This document shows, piece by piece, positions 26,396 through 34,689 of a stretch of DNA of 64,000 nucleotides. Both the position numbers and the translations under genes were made by a program. Within the stretch, counting starts at the first letter, position 1, and each line of letters opens with the position of its first letter. The notes below the pieces were generated by a model. The model searched no databases, had not been told where the DNA came from, and saw only the letters and a list, made by a program, of their open reading frames with translations. The stretch spans positions 275,695-339,694 of the forward strand of contig NZ_GL882573.1 of NCBI RefSeq assembly GCF_000195595.1, in the 5' to 3' direction. This stretch comes from Actinomyces sp. oral taxon 170 str. F0386. Its GTDB lineage: Bacteria; Actinomycetota; Actinomycetes; Actinomycetales; Actinomycetaceae.

Positions 26396-27046
26396 TCAGT
26401 GGGCGACGACGACGCGCAGGTTGCGCGGGCCGTGCACGCCGTTGACGCGCACGAGCTCGATGTCGCTGGTGGCTGAGCCGCCGGCGATCCACGTCATCGG
26501 ACGTGTGGGGTGCTCGCCCAGGACGTCGACGGCCTGCGGCACCGTTGGCACGATCGACTCGCGCTCCAGGACCACGACGTGCTTGTCCGGCACCAGCGAG
26601 ATGGCCCGGCGACCCTGGTCCGGCTCGCCGTCGAGGACGATCGTCCCCGAGATCGACACGCCCACACGCGAGCAGGTCACCACGGCGTCGATCTCATTGA
26701 GGTCGAGGGTGGCGATGGCCTCCTTGCGGGAGTCCTCCACCACGGTACGCCCGTTGCGGGCCGCCGCCTCCTTGTAGGCCTGAGGCAGCCCATCGGGAAC
26801 GACGACGGTGCGCGCCTCGCCGAGCAGCTCGTCAATGGCGTCCAGGATCTCCGAGTCCTCGGGGGCGACGATGACCTCGGCCGAGTAGTCCTCGAGCTTC
26901 TCGATCATCTCGTCGACCACGGGCTTGGAACCGGGCGGGTTCTCCCCGGAGCGGATGTAGTTGCGGGGGATCGGCCCCACCGGCCGGGTCTGGGACCGCG
27001 AGATCGCGTCGCGGGCACGGGCCAGGATCGCGGACTTCGCATCCAT
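26396..27046 (-). CDS. lutC: Lactate utilization protein C (LUD domain)
   Basis: 216 residues, one LUD domain with AEVIVAPEDSEILDAID, VVTCSRVGVSISGTIVLD and WIAGGSATSDIELVRVNGVHGPR, as in LutC/YkgG. With LutA and LutB it forms the iron-sulfur L-lactate oxidation complex. The ATG at 27046 shares a base with the lutB stop (TGATG). Last gene of the operon. Confidence 0.9.
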   Translation of the reverse strand: MDAKSAILARARDAISRSQTRPVGPIPRNYIRSGENPPGSKPVVDEMIEKLEDYSAEVIVAPEDSEILDAIDELLGEARTVVVPDGLPQAYKEAAARNGRTVVEDSRKEAIATLDLNEIDAVVTCSRVGVSISGTIVLDGEPDQGRRAISLVPDKHVVVLERESIVPTVPQAVDVLGEHPTRPMTWIAGGSATSDIELVRVNGVHGPRNLRVVVAH

Positions 27047-28779
27047 CACAGCTCCTCCTCACTGGTCGAGCCGGCCGGGGCCTGGGGCGCGGGCGCTCCC
27101 GGGGCGATCGGCTCGGGATTGACGATGGCCGAACGTGCGTCCAGCGCGGCCGGGGTGGGCTCGCCGTCGGCGCTCGCGCTGCCGGCCACCGGCTGACCGG
27201 GAGGTGGTGGCGGATCGGCAGGAAAGCCGTCGCCGATGCCGCGGTCGGCCCTGGAGCCGGCAGCTGCGCTCACCGGGGTCTCACCGTCGGGGTGGGTGCG
27301 CCTCCACCATTGGCGGAAGGTCTCCGAAGGCGCCACCGGTAGGTCTCGCGCCCCGGTCCACAGGGAGGCCGGGAAGGGCAGCGCCCCGATCTTGCCGTCC
27401 TTGCCGCCCAGCAGCGCTGAGGCCTTGACCGTCTGTGAAGCGGCCTCCCACAGCGAGCTCTTCGACATCACCGGAGCCGAGACGTTCATCGCCACGTCCC
27501 ACACGTCGGGCACCGCGCGGCGCTTGACGTCCACCGAGCGGGCCCGCAGGTGGACGAGGATCGTGGGGATGTCGATCTTGACCGGGCACACCTCGCCGCA
27601 GGCCCCGCACAGGGAGGAGGCGAAGGGCAGGGTATGGACCGGGTCGTCGTCGGCCAGGCCCTGAGTGAGCTGGGGCGTGATGATCGAGCCGATCGGGCCC
27701 GGGTAGACCGAGCCGTAGGCGTGCCCGCCGGTGTGCTGGTAGACGGGGCAGATGTTCATGCACGACCCGCAGCGGATGCAGGCCAGCGCCTGGCGGCCCA
27801 CCGGGTCGGCCAGGGTCTTGGTGCGACCGTTGTCCATGAGCACCAGGTGGAACTCCTGGGGGCCGTCGCCCTCGGTGACACCGGTCCACATGGAGGTGTA
27901 GGGGTTCATACGCTCGCCGGTGGCCGAGCGCGGCAGGAGCTGGGAGAAGATCTCCACGTCCTGGAAGCGGGGCACCAGCTTCTCGATCCCCATGAGGGTG
28001 ATGAGCGTGTCCGGCAGGGTCAGGCACATGCGCCCGTTGCCCTCGGACTCGAAGATCGAGACCGTGCCGGTCTCGGCCACGCCCATGTTCGTGCCCGAGA
28101 CGGCCACCGAGGCGTGCAGGAACTTGTTGCGCAGATGGGAGCGCGCCGCGGCCGTCAGCTCCTGCGGGTCGTCGGAGAGCTCCTCGGGGGCGTCGTCCAT
28201 CCGGTCCAGGAAGATGCCGCGCACCTCCGATCGGTTGCGGTGGATGGCTGGTACCACGATGTGCGAGGGCATGTCGTCGGCGAGCTGGACGATCATCTCG
28301 GCCAGGTCCGTCTCGTGGGCGGTGATACCCCGGTCGGCCAGATACTCGTTGAGGTTCGTCTCCTGGGTGGCCATCGACTTGACCTTGACGACGTCGTCGA
28401 CGCCCTTGGAGGCGATGATGCCGGTGATGATCCGGTTGGCCTCGGCGGCGTCGCGCGCCCAGTGGACGATCCCTCCGCGCGCCGTCACGTTGGCCTCGAA
28501 CTGCTCCAGCAGCTCGGGCAAGCGCGAGGCGACCTCGAACTTGACGGCCTCGGCGGCGTCGCGCAGGTCCTGCCAGTCGGGCATCTCGGCCACGCGCTGG
28601 GCGCGCTTGGATCGGATGGTGCGTGTGGCGTGGCCCAGGTTGCGGCGCATCTGGGTGTTGGCCAGCGTCCTGTGCGCGCCCTCGGGGAAGGTGTGCCCCC
28701 AGCGCAGCGTGTCCTCGGGCTGCTCGAAGTCGGTGCGCCAGCCGCCCGTGTGGGGCATGCCCAGAAATACCTGTGTCAT
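27046..28779 (-). CDS. lutB: Lactate utilization iron-sulfur protein B
   Basis: 577 residues. A LUD domain (about 60-290) is followed by a 2[4Fe-4S] ferredoxin-like region: CIRCGSCMNICPVYQ and CGACGEVCPVKID, giving eight Cys ligands. The C-terminal section holds a DUF3390-like part and then a Pro/Ala/Gly-rich tail of about 80 residues, absent from most LutB proteins (about 480 residues). It transfers electrons in L-lactate oxidation to pyruvate. ATG 28779 overlaps the lutA stop (ATGA). Confidence 0.92.
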   Translation of the reverse strand: MTQVFLGMPHTGGWRTDFEQPEDTLRWGHTFPEGAHRTLANTQMRRNLGHATRTIRSKRAQRVAEMPDWQDLRDAAEAVKFEVASRLPELLEQFEANVTARGGIVHWARDAAEANRIITGIIASKGVDDVVKVKSMATQETNLNEYLADRGITAHETDLAEMIVQLADDMPSHIVVPAIHRNRSEVRGIFLDRMDDAPEELSDDPQELTAAARSHLRNKFLHASVAVSGTNMGVAETGTVSIFESEGNGRMCLTLPDTLITLMGIEKLVPRFQDVEIFSQLLPRSATGERMNPYTSMWTGVTEGDGPQEFHLVLMDNGRTKTLADPVGRQALACIRCGSCMNICPVYQHTGGHAYGSVYPGPIGSIITPQLTQGLADDDPVHTLPFASSLCGACGEVCPVKIDIPTILVHLRARSVDVKRRAVPDVWDVAMNVSAPVMSKSSLWEAASQTVKASALLGGKDGKIGALPFPASLWTGARDLPVAPSETFRQWWRRTHPDGETPVSAAAGSRADRGIGDGFPADPPPPPGQPVAGSASADGEPTPAALDARSAIVNPEPIAPGAPAPQAPAGSTSEEEL

Positions 28780-29606
28780 CGTGCCACCGCCTGTGCGTGC
28801 TGGGAGCTCTCGGTGTGCTGAACGTGCTTGGGAGCGAAGGAGATGTTGCCCTCGAAGGGGGCGTCCTTGGTGGAGGCCAGGATCTCGGCCAGGTGCATGA
28901 TGCGCACCCCGGAGTTGACGCGGGACAGGCCACCGCCGATGTGCATGAGGCAGGAGTAGTCACCGGCGCACAGGACCTCGGCGCGCGTGGACATCACGTT
29001 GCTCATCTTGTCGGCGAGCATCGCGGTGGAGGTCTCGGAGTTCTTCATGGAGAAGGTGCCGCCGAAGCCGCAGCAGACCTCGGCATCGGGCAGGTCGATG
29101 AGGGTGAGCGCCTCGACGGCCTTGAGAAGACGGTAGGGGCGGTCGGCGACCTTGGCGATCCGCAGCGAGTGGCAGGTGGGGTGGTATGTGACCGTGTGCG
29201 GGAAGTAGGCGCCCACGTCCTCGGTGCCCAGGACGTCGATGAGCAGCTCGGTGAGGTCATAGGTATGAGAGGCGATCTGCTCGACCCGCTTGGCCAGGGC
29301 GGTGTCGCCCACGTGCTCGGCCACGAGGCCCTGCTCGTGGCGGGCCGCGCCGGTGCATGAGCCCGACGGGATGACGATGGCGTCCCACTCGCCGTCGAGC
29401 ACGGGGGAGAAGGTCTCCACGTGGTTGCGGGTGATCTTGGCGGCCTGCTTGAAGTAGCCGGTGTTGGCGTGCATCTGGCCGCAGCAGACCTGTCCCTCGG
29501 GGAAGCAGACCTGGTGGCCGAGCCGCTCCAGGATGGTGACGGTTGCCTGCGCTGCCTGCGGGAACATGGTGTCCGCAAGACAGGTGGCGAAAAGGGCGAT
29601 TCGCAA
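28776..29606 (-). CDS. lutA: Lactate utilization protein A (CCG domain)
   Basis: 276 residues with two cysteine-rich CCG domains: GQVCCGQMHANTGY and AEVCCGFGGTFSMK. These are heterodisulfide reductase-like iron-sulfur sites; PSGSCTGAARHE and YHPTCHS supply further Cys. Start TTG 29606 gives MRIALFATCL, the family start, with GGAGG seven bases upstream; a longer reading lacks a site. First gene of lutABC, coupled to lutB. Involved in growth on L-lactate in Bacillus and many actinobacteria. Confidence 0.92.
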   Translation of the reverse strand: MRIALFATCLADTMFPQAAQATVTILERLGHQVCFPEGQVCCGQMHANTGYFKQAAKITRNHVETFSPVLDGEWDAIVIPSGSCTGAARHEQGLVAEHVGDTALAKRVEQIASHTYDLTELLIDVLGTEDVGAYFPHTVTYHPTCHSLRIAKVADRPYRLLKAVEALTLIDLPDAEVCCGFGGTFSMKNSETSTAMLADKMSNVMSTRAEVLCAGDYSCLMHIGGGLSRVNSGVRIMHLAEILASTKDAPFEGNISFAPKHVQHTESSQHAQAVAR

Positions 29607-30150
29607 GATATGCCTCCACGACGTCGTAGCTGAGACTTCACGAGGGCCGCTCCGAAAGGCTTGCACGGGGGCAGGACCTGTTGCGGCCTCGGCTGTGTCT
29701 CAGGCTACGGCCCGGTGATGGCAGTCATCTGACGAGGTCCGGCTTCCAGGCGGCCGGTCCTGATCTTCGATGCAGGTTTTCGGCGAGATGGTGCAGATCT
29801 GCACGGGGCGGTGACGGTTCGGGCGGTGGGTCTCCATAGCGTGTGGGCGGTAAGTCCTAGACTCGGATTGCGTCACGGGTCACTGCTGTTATCTGCTCCG
29901 AGACCTCGGTCCCAGGTTCGATGAGTCGCCTCGGGCCCGCCGTGGGGCTCGGATGAAGTCCCGGTGTGTGTGAAAGATGCCAGCCGACACACTCCACGAC
30001 GGTTGGGTCCTACTGGTCGACCCATGGGTGTACTCCACGATGGCCGGGGTGTCGGGCAGTGTGGTTAACCATCCTGCATTGGGGTCCGAGGTGCGTGGAG
30101 TGGCCCTACTGGCGGCCGCGAGTGGTGACTCGACGACGGCGTCGGTGCGG
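29607..30150. other. 544-base gene-free region with palindrome
   Basis: Lies between lutA (start at 29606) and the GAP protein gene (stop at 30151), both on the minus strand. It holds the perfect 14-bp palindrome GTGCAGATCTGCAC (29791-29804), 185 bases before lutA: a candidate operator for a lactate or stress regulator. No gene or RNA was recognised in the rest. Confidence 0.45.
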
Positions 30151-30831
30151 TTAGCCCACCAGGTCCAGGGCGGCTGCGCTGCGTCCGGCAAGGTGGAGAC
30201 CGAGGATCGCCGCGACCCACAGGAGGGTGACCTTGGCCTCGTACTCCAGTCGCGGAGCGATCCTGACCAGCTTGGGCAGGAAGCGCTGCCCCAGCGTATC
30301 GGCCAGAACGAGCAGGACGAGGGCGGGCACGATCATGACCAGGCAGTACAGGATCAGGGTGAGGATCCGCAGCGGCCAGGGCGCGGGTGAGGAGGCGATG
30401 ATTCCTGTCGCTGCGATGTAGGGGACCATGGTGGCGGCTTCGGCCAGTGAGGCTCCCAGTCCCAGAACGATCATCGGGCCGGTTGAGGCCGGAGTGGGGC
30501 GGCTGCCCAGGGAGTCGGTTCCGGGCTCGGGCTTGGCCGGGTCGGGGCCGAGAATACCGAAACCCGCCAGTGCAACACCGATGGTGAGGGTCGCCCACTG
30601 GGCCGCGTCGGTCCGCGCCAGGCGTGTCACGGTGGCGCCGATGAGGTCGAAGCCGGCCACCAGAGCGATCCCGAGGGCGAGGTACACCAGGCACACGGTG
30701 GTCAGGTAGACGGTCATCGGTCCACGATCCACGCGGCGGCTGCGCACGACGAGCGCGATCGGGATGACCAGCGTGCCCAGGCTGGTGGAGTCCAGCAGGG
30801 CGAGTCCTGCGAGTGTCGCGGCATGTTCCAT
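30151..30831 (-). CDS. GAP family membrane protein
   Basis: 226 residues with about six membrane helices, beginning MEHAATLAGLALLDSTSLGTLVIPI. This N-terminal pattern and length match the GAP/Sap (LysE-like) family of small membrane proteins found in actinobacteria, some linked to glycolipid export; function here is unknown. GGAGG lies seven bases before ATG 30831. Divergent from a TetR regulator, sharing a region with two identical palindromes, so it is almost surely the TetR target. Confidence 0.75.
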   Translation of the reverse strand: MEHAATLAGLALLDSTSLGTLVIPIALVVRSRRVDRGPMTVYLTTVCLVYLALGIALVAGFDLIGATVTRLARTDAAQWATLTIGVALAGFGILGPDPAKPEPGTDSLGSRPTPASTGPMIVLGLGASLAEAATMVPYIAATGIIASSPAPWPLRILTLILYCLVMIVPALVLLVLADTLGQRFLPKLVRIAPRLEYEAKVTLLWVAAILGLHLAGRSAAALDLVG

Positions 30832-30864
30832 GGGGCACCTCCTACTCATAGACCGGATGTGGTC

Positions 30865-30899
30865 ATACGATCGTACGACCATTCTTATACGATCGTACG
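30865..30899. promoter_or_regulatory. Twin TetR operators
   Basis: ATACGATCGTACG occurs twice, at 30865-30877 and 30887-30899. Each copy contains the palindrome TACGATCGTA, and the copies are 22 bases apart (two helical turns, same DNA face). They sit between the divergent GAP gene and tetR, 34 bases before the former. A textbook arrangement for two TetR dimers. Confidence 0.75.
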
Positions 30900-31009
30900 G
30901 GGAGCAGTCTGGTGAGGCAACTGCCGTAAAGTGCCAGGGAAGCCTGCAGTAGTGACGGCGGAGAGCCTCCGTGAAGGTACTGAGGTGAAGAGCGACGGAG
31001 GAGAGCGTT

Positions 31010-31627
31010 ATGGACCAGGAGACGAACCGGCAATCGGTCCTCGACACCCCGATGTCTCCGGCCGCGAGCATGACCGCTGACGCCACCATCGCGATCATTG
31101 CTGAGGAGGGCTTCGACCGGGTCAGCGTGCGCAGCGTCGCCGCCCGGCTCGGCGTCGCCCCGGGCACAGTCCAGTACCGCTCACCGAGCCGGAGAACCCT
31201 GCTGACCGACGCCCTCGTCCGCTCCGTCCAGCGCCAGGCCGGCCGTGTGGTCTCCCATGAGACCGACCCCGCGGATCCGGAGACCCTGGTGAGGGCTCTC
31301 GCCGAGCTTCTGCCAACCGGTGCCGTGCAGCGCGAGGACGCCGCCGCCTGGGTCGCCTTCGGAGCCGCCGCATCCACCCGGCCCTGGCTGGCCGATCCCT
31401 ACTGGGAGGCGCTCGTCATCATGCGGACCTGGGTCGAGGGTGTCCTGGCCGGTACCCGGCAGGCAGGTCTCATGCGCACGGACCTCTCGCCCGCCGAGGG
31501 AGCCCGACTGGTGACCGCCCTCGTCAACGGGCTGGCCCTCGACCTGCTCAACGCCCCGCCGACGGAGCCCGATGAGGTGATCGGCCAGCTGCGCTCGGGA
31601 CTGGGCCTGGTCCTGCGTGGCCTGTGA
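31010..31627 (+). CDS. TetR family transcriptional regulator
   Basis: 205 residues. Helix-turn-helix at about 24-68: ATIAIIAEEGFDRVSVRSVAARLGVAPGTVQYRSPSRRTLL. A helical ligand-binding part with ERVDA-like WVEGVLAGTRQAGLMR follows. It would bind the twin palindromes at 30865-30899 and control itself and the GAP membrane protein. GGAGGAGAG lies upstream of ATG 31010. Ligand unknown. Confidence 0.87.
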   Translation: MDQETNRQSVLDTPMSPAASMTADATIAIIAEEGFDRVSVRSVAARLGVAPGTVQYRSPSRRTLLTDALVRSVQRQAGRVVSHETDPADPETLVRALAELLPTGAVQREDAAAWVAFGAAASTRPWLADPYWEALVIMRTWVEGVLAGTRQAGLMRTDLSPAEGARLVTALVNGLALDLLNAPPTEPDEVIGQLRSGLGLVLRGL

Positions 31628-31694
31628 GACCTGCGGAGCCCGAGAGGGCGCCGTCGGCCGTGAGCGTCGTGGTCGGGGATGTACTTTGTCCTCC

Positions 31695-31759
31695 AGGACT
31701 GCGGTCTTCCGCGGATGACTGGGATCTGGGTGCAGTGGTTTGCGGGAGATCGCAGTCCT
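31695..31759. terminator. Long-loop inverted repeat between convergent genes
   Basis: AGGACTGCG (31695-31703) and CGCAGTCCT (31751-31759) pair perfectly and extend by four more positions with one G-T, around a 39-base loop. It lies between tetR and the convergent propeller gene. The long loop makes a terminator role uncertain. Confidence 0.3.
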
Positions 31760-31822
31760 CGTTTGAAACGTACGGTCACGATCTCGACGCCAGTCAGGGG
31801 CGCCCTCGCGGAGGCGGTGGGC

Positions 31823-32659
31823 TCAGGTGAGGGACCAGGCCCCGACCTCGAGCTGTCCGTGGCTGTTGCTGCCGGTGGCGACGACGGTGCCGTCGCGGCG
31901 GAGCCCCACGGTATGGGCCGTACCCGCCGCGATGGCTACGATGTCGCGCCATCGGCTCACCTCGCACTGACCGGCTTCCGAGCTGCCGGTGGCGACGACG
32001 GTGCCATCAGCCCTGAGCCCTACACTGTGACGGCTGCCCGCCGCCACAGCTGTGATATCGGTCCAGCGCTCGCTGCCCATCCAGAACTCGGCACGTCCGA
32101 CCGCATGAACGGTTCCGTCCTGCGTCAGGCCGATGGTGTGGAGGTAGCCCGCGGACACCGCACGCATCCGACGCCAGTCGTGCACCTCGCACTGACCCGC
32201 GGTGTTGTTGCCGACCGCGTAGAGGCTCCCATCGGCCCGAACGGCCACCGTGTGCCAGTCGCCGCAGCTGATATCCGTGACCTCGCGCCAGCGGTCGACC
32301 TGCCGCTGCCCCTCGGTGTTGCGGCCGGTCGTCACCAGTGTTCCGTCGTCGCGCAGTCCTGCGCTGAGTCTCCATCCCGCCGCGACGGCGACGACGTCCT
32401 GCCAGTCCTGGACATCGCACTGGCCCTGGGCGTTCCAGCCGCATGCCAGGACCGTTCCGTCGTCGCGCAGGCCCAGTGTGTGGGACCGCCCGGTGTTGCC
32501 GGCCACGTGGACGCTGCCCGCCGCGACGGCGATGACGTCCCGCCACCGTGACACACGGCACTCTCCAGCGGAATCCGCTCCGACGGCGACCACTCGGCCG
32601 CCCGGAAGGCATCCGACGGTGTGCCTGCGCCCAGCAGCCAGGGGAGTATGAGCCGTCAC
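31823..32659 (-). CDS. Small RCC1-repeat beta-propeller protein
   Basis: 278 residues made almost wholly of seven repeats of about 37-39 residues. Their pattern is AVAAG-x-x-H-T-V-G-L-R-x-D-G-T-V-V-A-T-G-x-N-x-x-G-Q-C-x-V-x-x-W, as in RCC1 seven-bladed propellers; unit 2 has an insertion of about nine residues and unit 5 lost the GQC. No signal peptide or membrane span is seen, so it should be cytoplasmic. Start GTG 32659 begins seven bases after the lldP stop, suggesting co-expression with lactate permease. RCC1 propellers are protein- or DNA-binding platforms; the role here is unknown. Confidence 0.75.
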   Translation of the reverse strand: MTAHTPLAAGRRHTVGCLPGGRVVAVGADSAGECRVSRWRDVIAVAAGSVHVAGNTGRSHTLGLRDDGTVLACGWNAQGQCDVQDWQDVVAVAAGWRLSAGLRDDGTLVTTGRNTEGQRQVDRWREVTDISCGDWHTVAVRADGSLYAVGNNTAGQCEVHDWRRMRAVSAGYLHTIGLTQDGTVHAVGRAEFWMGSERWTDITAVAAGSRHSVGLRADGTVVATGSSEAGQCEVSRWRDIVAIAAGTAHTVGLRRDGTVVATGSNSHGQLEVGAWSLT

Positions 32660-32666
32660 ACCGGCC

Positions 32667-34376
32667 TTAGATACCCAGCCCCACCTGGGAGGCCAGGAGC
32701 ACGAGAGCCCCCAGCACCACCAGCAGCCCGATGGAGTAGGGCGCCGCCTTCTTGAGGATATCGGCGTCCGTTCCGGGTGCGTCCACCGCGGTCGAGGCAA
32801 TGGCCAGGTTCTGCGGGGAGACGATCTTGCCCAGCCCACCACCGATCGTGTTGGCGGCCAGCAGGATCTTCGGGTCCAGGCCAGCCCCCTGGGCAGCGGT
32901 GGCCTGCAGGTTGGCGAACAGGGCTCCGGCGCTCGTCGCCGAGCCTGCCACCGCGGTGCCCACCCAGCCCAGGGCGGGGGATAGGAAGGCGTAGGCGGCG
33001 CCCGTGGCCGCCAGGGCTGCACCGATCGCGGAGGTCTGCCCGGAGAAGTTCATGACGTAGGCCAGAGCCATGACGGCGGCGATCGTCAGGATCGCCATAC
33101 GCAGCGTGTAGCAGGTCTTGGCCAGGGTGGCGATGCCCTTGCCCACGCTCATCTCGAACTTGCCGGGAACCGAGCGCGCCGCGTAGATGAAGGTGACGAT
33201 GATGGCGGTCAGGAAGATCCAGGTGCCCGGGTTGGACAGGGTCTGGAGCGTGTAGATGGCGCTCTTGGCGGGCTCGCCCTTGGAAGTCAGGAGCTGGCCG
33301 TAAACGCCGGGCCACTTCATGGGCAGGTCGGTGGCCTTGAAGACCTTGTCAAGGTTGACGCCCAGGGTCCACAGCTTGGTCGCGGCGATGATGACCACCA
33401 CCAGGATGTAGGGCAGCAGGGCCAGGACGACGCGCTCGCGGTCGGGGGCGTCGTCGGCGGCCACGTGGGAGCGGAACTCCTCTGGCGTCTTGGGCGTCCA
33501 CACCAGCAGGAAGATGTAGGAGGCTGCCAGGCCCAGCAGGGAGGCCAGCACAGCGGTGAGCTCGTACGAGATCGAGGGGGTGAAGAAGTGGCCGACGCCG
33601 GTGGCCAGCCCTGCCACGATCGCCAGCGGCCACAGCTGCCTGACGCCGCGCATCCCGTCGAGGATGAACAGCAGGATGAGCGGGATGAAGGCGCAGAACA
33701 CCCAGGTCAGGTGCCCCATGGCGGTGGCGACTGTCACCGGTTCCTCGCCGCCGAGCTTGCCGGCTGTCGTTGTGGGGATGGCCATGGCGCCGAAACCCAC
33801 GTTGATGGCGTTGCCCACCATGACAACGACGGCCGCCTTGAGCTTGGGCAGCCCCAGGGTCGCCACCATGGCGGCGGCGATCGCCACCGGGGCGCCGAAG
33901 CCGGCCAGTCCCTCGAGCAGGCCGCAGAAGGAGAAGGCCACGATGAGGGCCTGGGCGCGCATGTCGCCCTTGCCGATCACGTTGAACACGGCCCGCAGGT
34001 CCTTCGAGCGGCCCGAGACGTCAGTGAGGTTGTAGAGCCACACGGCCGCGATGATGATGTAGACGATCGGGACGAATCCCAGGGCCATGCCCTGGGTGGC
34101 GCTCATGACCGTCATACCCACCGGCATGTGGAACAGGGCGACTGCGGTGATCGACGCAACCACCAGGGAGATGATCGCGCACCAGTGGGTGGCCACCTTG
34201 AACACGCCCATGAGGACGAAGAACACCACCAGCGGCAGCAGACCCACCGCGGCGGTGAGGTAGACGTTGCCGCCCACGGCGGTGGTCGATGGCGTGAAGG
34301 CGGTGGGCAGGCCCGCCAGGGCGGGGGTGAGGGGTGCCGGGTGCGTCGGCAGGGCTGTCAGGACGGCTGGCGTCAT
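32667..34376 (-). CDS. lldP: L-lactate permease
   Basis: 569 residues, about 13-14 membrane spans, LctP/LldP family: LPLVVFFVLMGVFK near the N-terminus, FCGLLEGLAGFGAPVAIAAAMV (about 155-176) and VMVGNAINVGFGAMAIPT. It imports L-lactate (also D-lactate or glycolate) with protons. GGAG precedes ATG 34376. Supplies lldD and lutABC elsewhere in the window. The propeller gene follows in the same direction. Confidence 0.92.
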   Translation of the reverse strand: MTPAVLTALPTHPAPLTPALAGLPTAFTPSTTAVGGNVYLTAAVGLLPLVVFFVLMGVFKVATHWCAIISLVVASITAVALFHMPVGMTVMSATQGMALGFVPIVYIIIAAVWLYNLTDVSGRSKDLRAVFNVIGKGDMRAQALIVAFSFCGLLEGLAGFGAPVAIAAAMVATLGLPKLKAAVVVMVGNAINVGFGAMAIPTTTAGKLGGEEPVTVATAMGHLTWVFCAFIPLILLFILDGMRGVRQLWPLAIVAGLATGVGHFFTPSISYELTAVLASLLGLAASYIFLLVWTPKTPEEFRSHVAADDAPDRERVVLALLPYILVVVIIAATKLWTLGVNLDKVFKATDLPMKWPGVYGQLLTSKGEPAKSAIYTLQTLSNPGTWIFLTAIIVTFIYAARSVPGKFEMSVGKGIATLAKTCYTLRMAILTIAAVMALAYVMNFSGQTSAIGAALAATGAAYAFLSPALGWVGTAVAGSATSAGALFANLQATAAQGAGLDPKILLAANTIGGGLGKIVSPQNLAIASTAVDAPGTDADILKKAAPYSIGLLVVLGALVLLASQVGLGI

Positions 34377-34689
34377 GGCTACTCCACTGTGAGTACTGAT
34401 GAAAGTCGGCCAGGTCGCGAACGGGGCTGGGCTGACAGCCTTGATGCTGCGTCCTGGGTACTAAGGCCTAACGATCATGCCACGGAGACGGTGACTTGTG
34501 CACCATGTGACATGGCAGGGTGTCGCTTTGGTACAGCGTCCCCGGCGAAAGTGGGGCAGGGGGCTGACCGTGGCCGACGCCGCTCAACGGTGCCCTGCGC
34601 GTTATTGCGGTCCACTGCGTGCGCTAAAACTGGTGGGGCCTGGGACGTCCGGCTGCGCGGGCGTGGTGCCGGTGCGCGCGTCGGCCGGC
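34377..34689. promoter_or_regulatory. lldP upstream region with 13-bp palindrome
   Basis: 313 bases between lldP and the P-type ATPase gene. CCATGT-G-ACATGG (34503-34515) is a perfect palindrome 127 bases before lldP, a candidate operator. No convincing promoter or terminator was seen. Confidence 0.4.
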
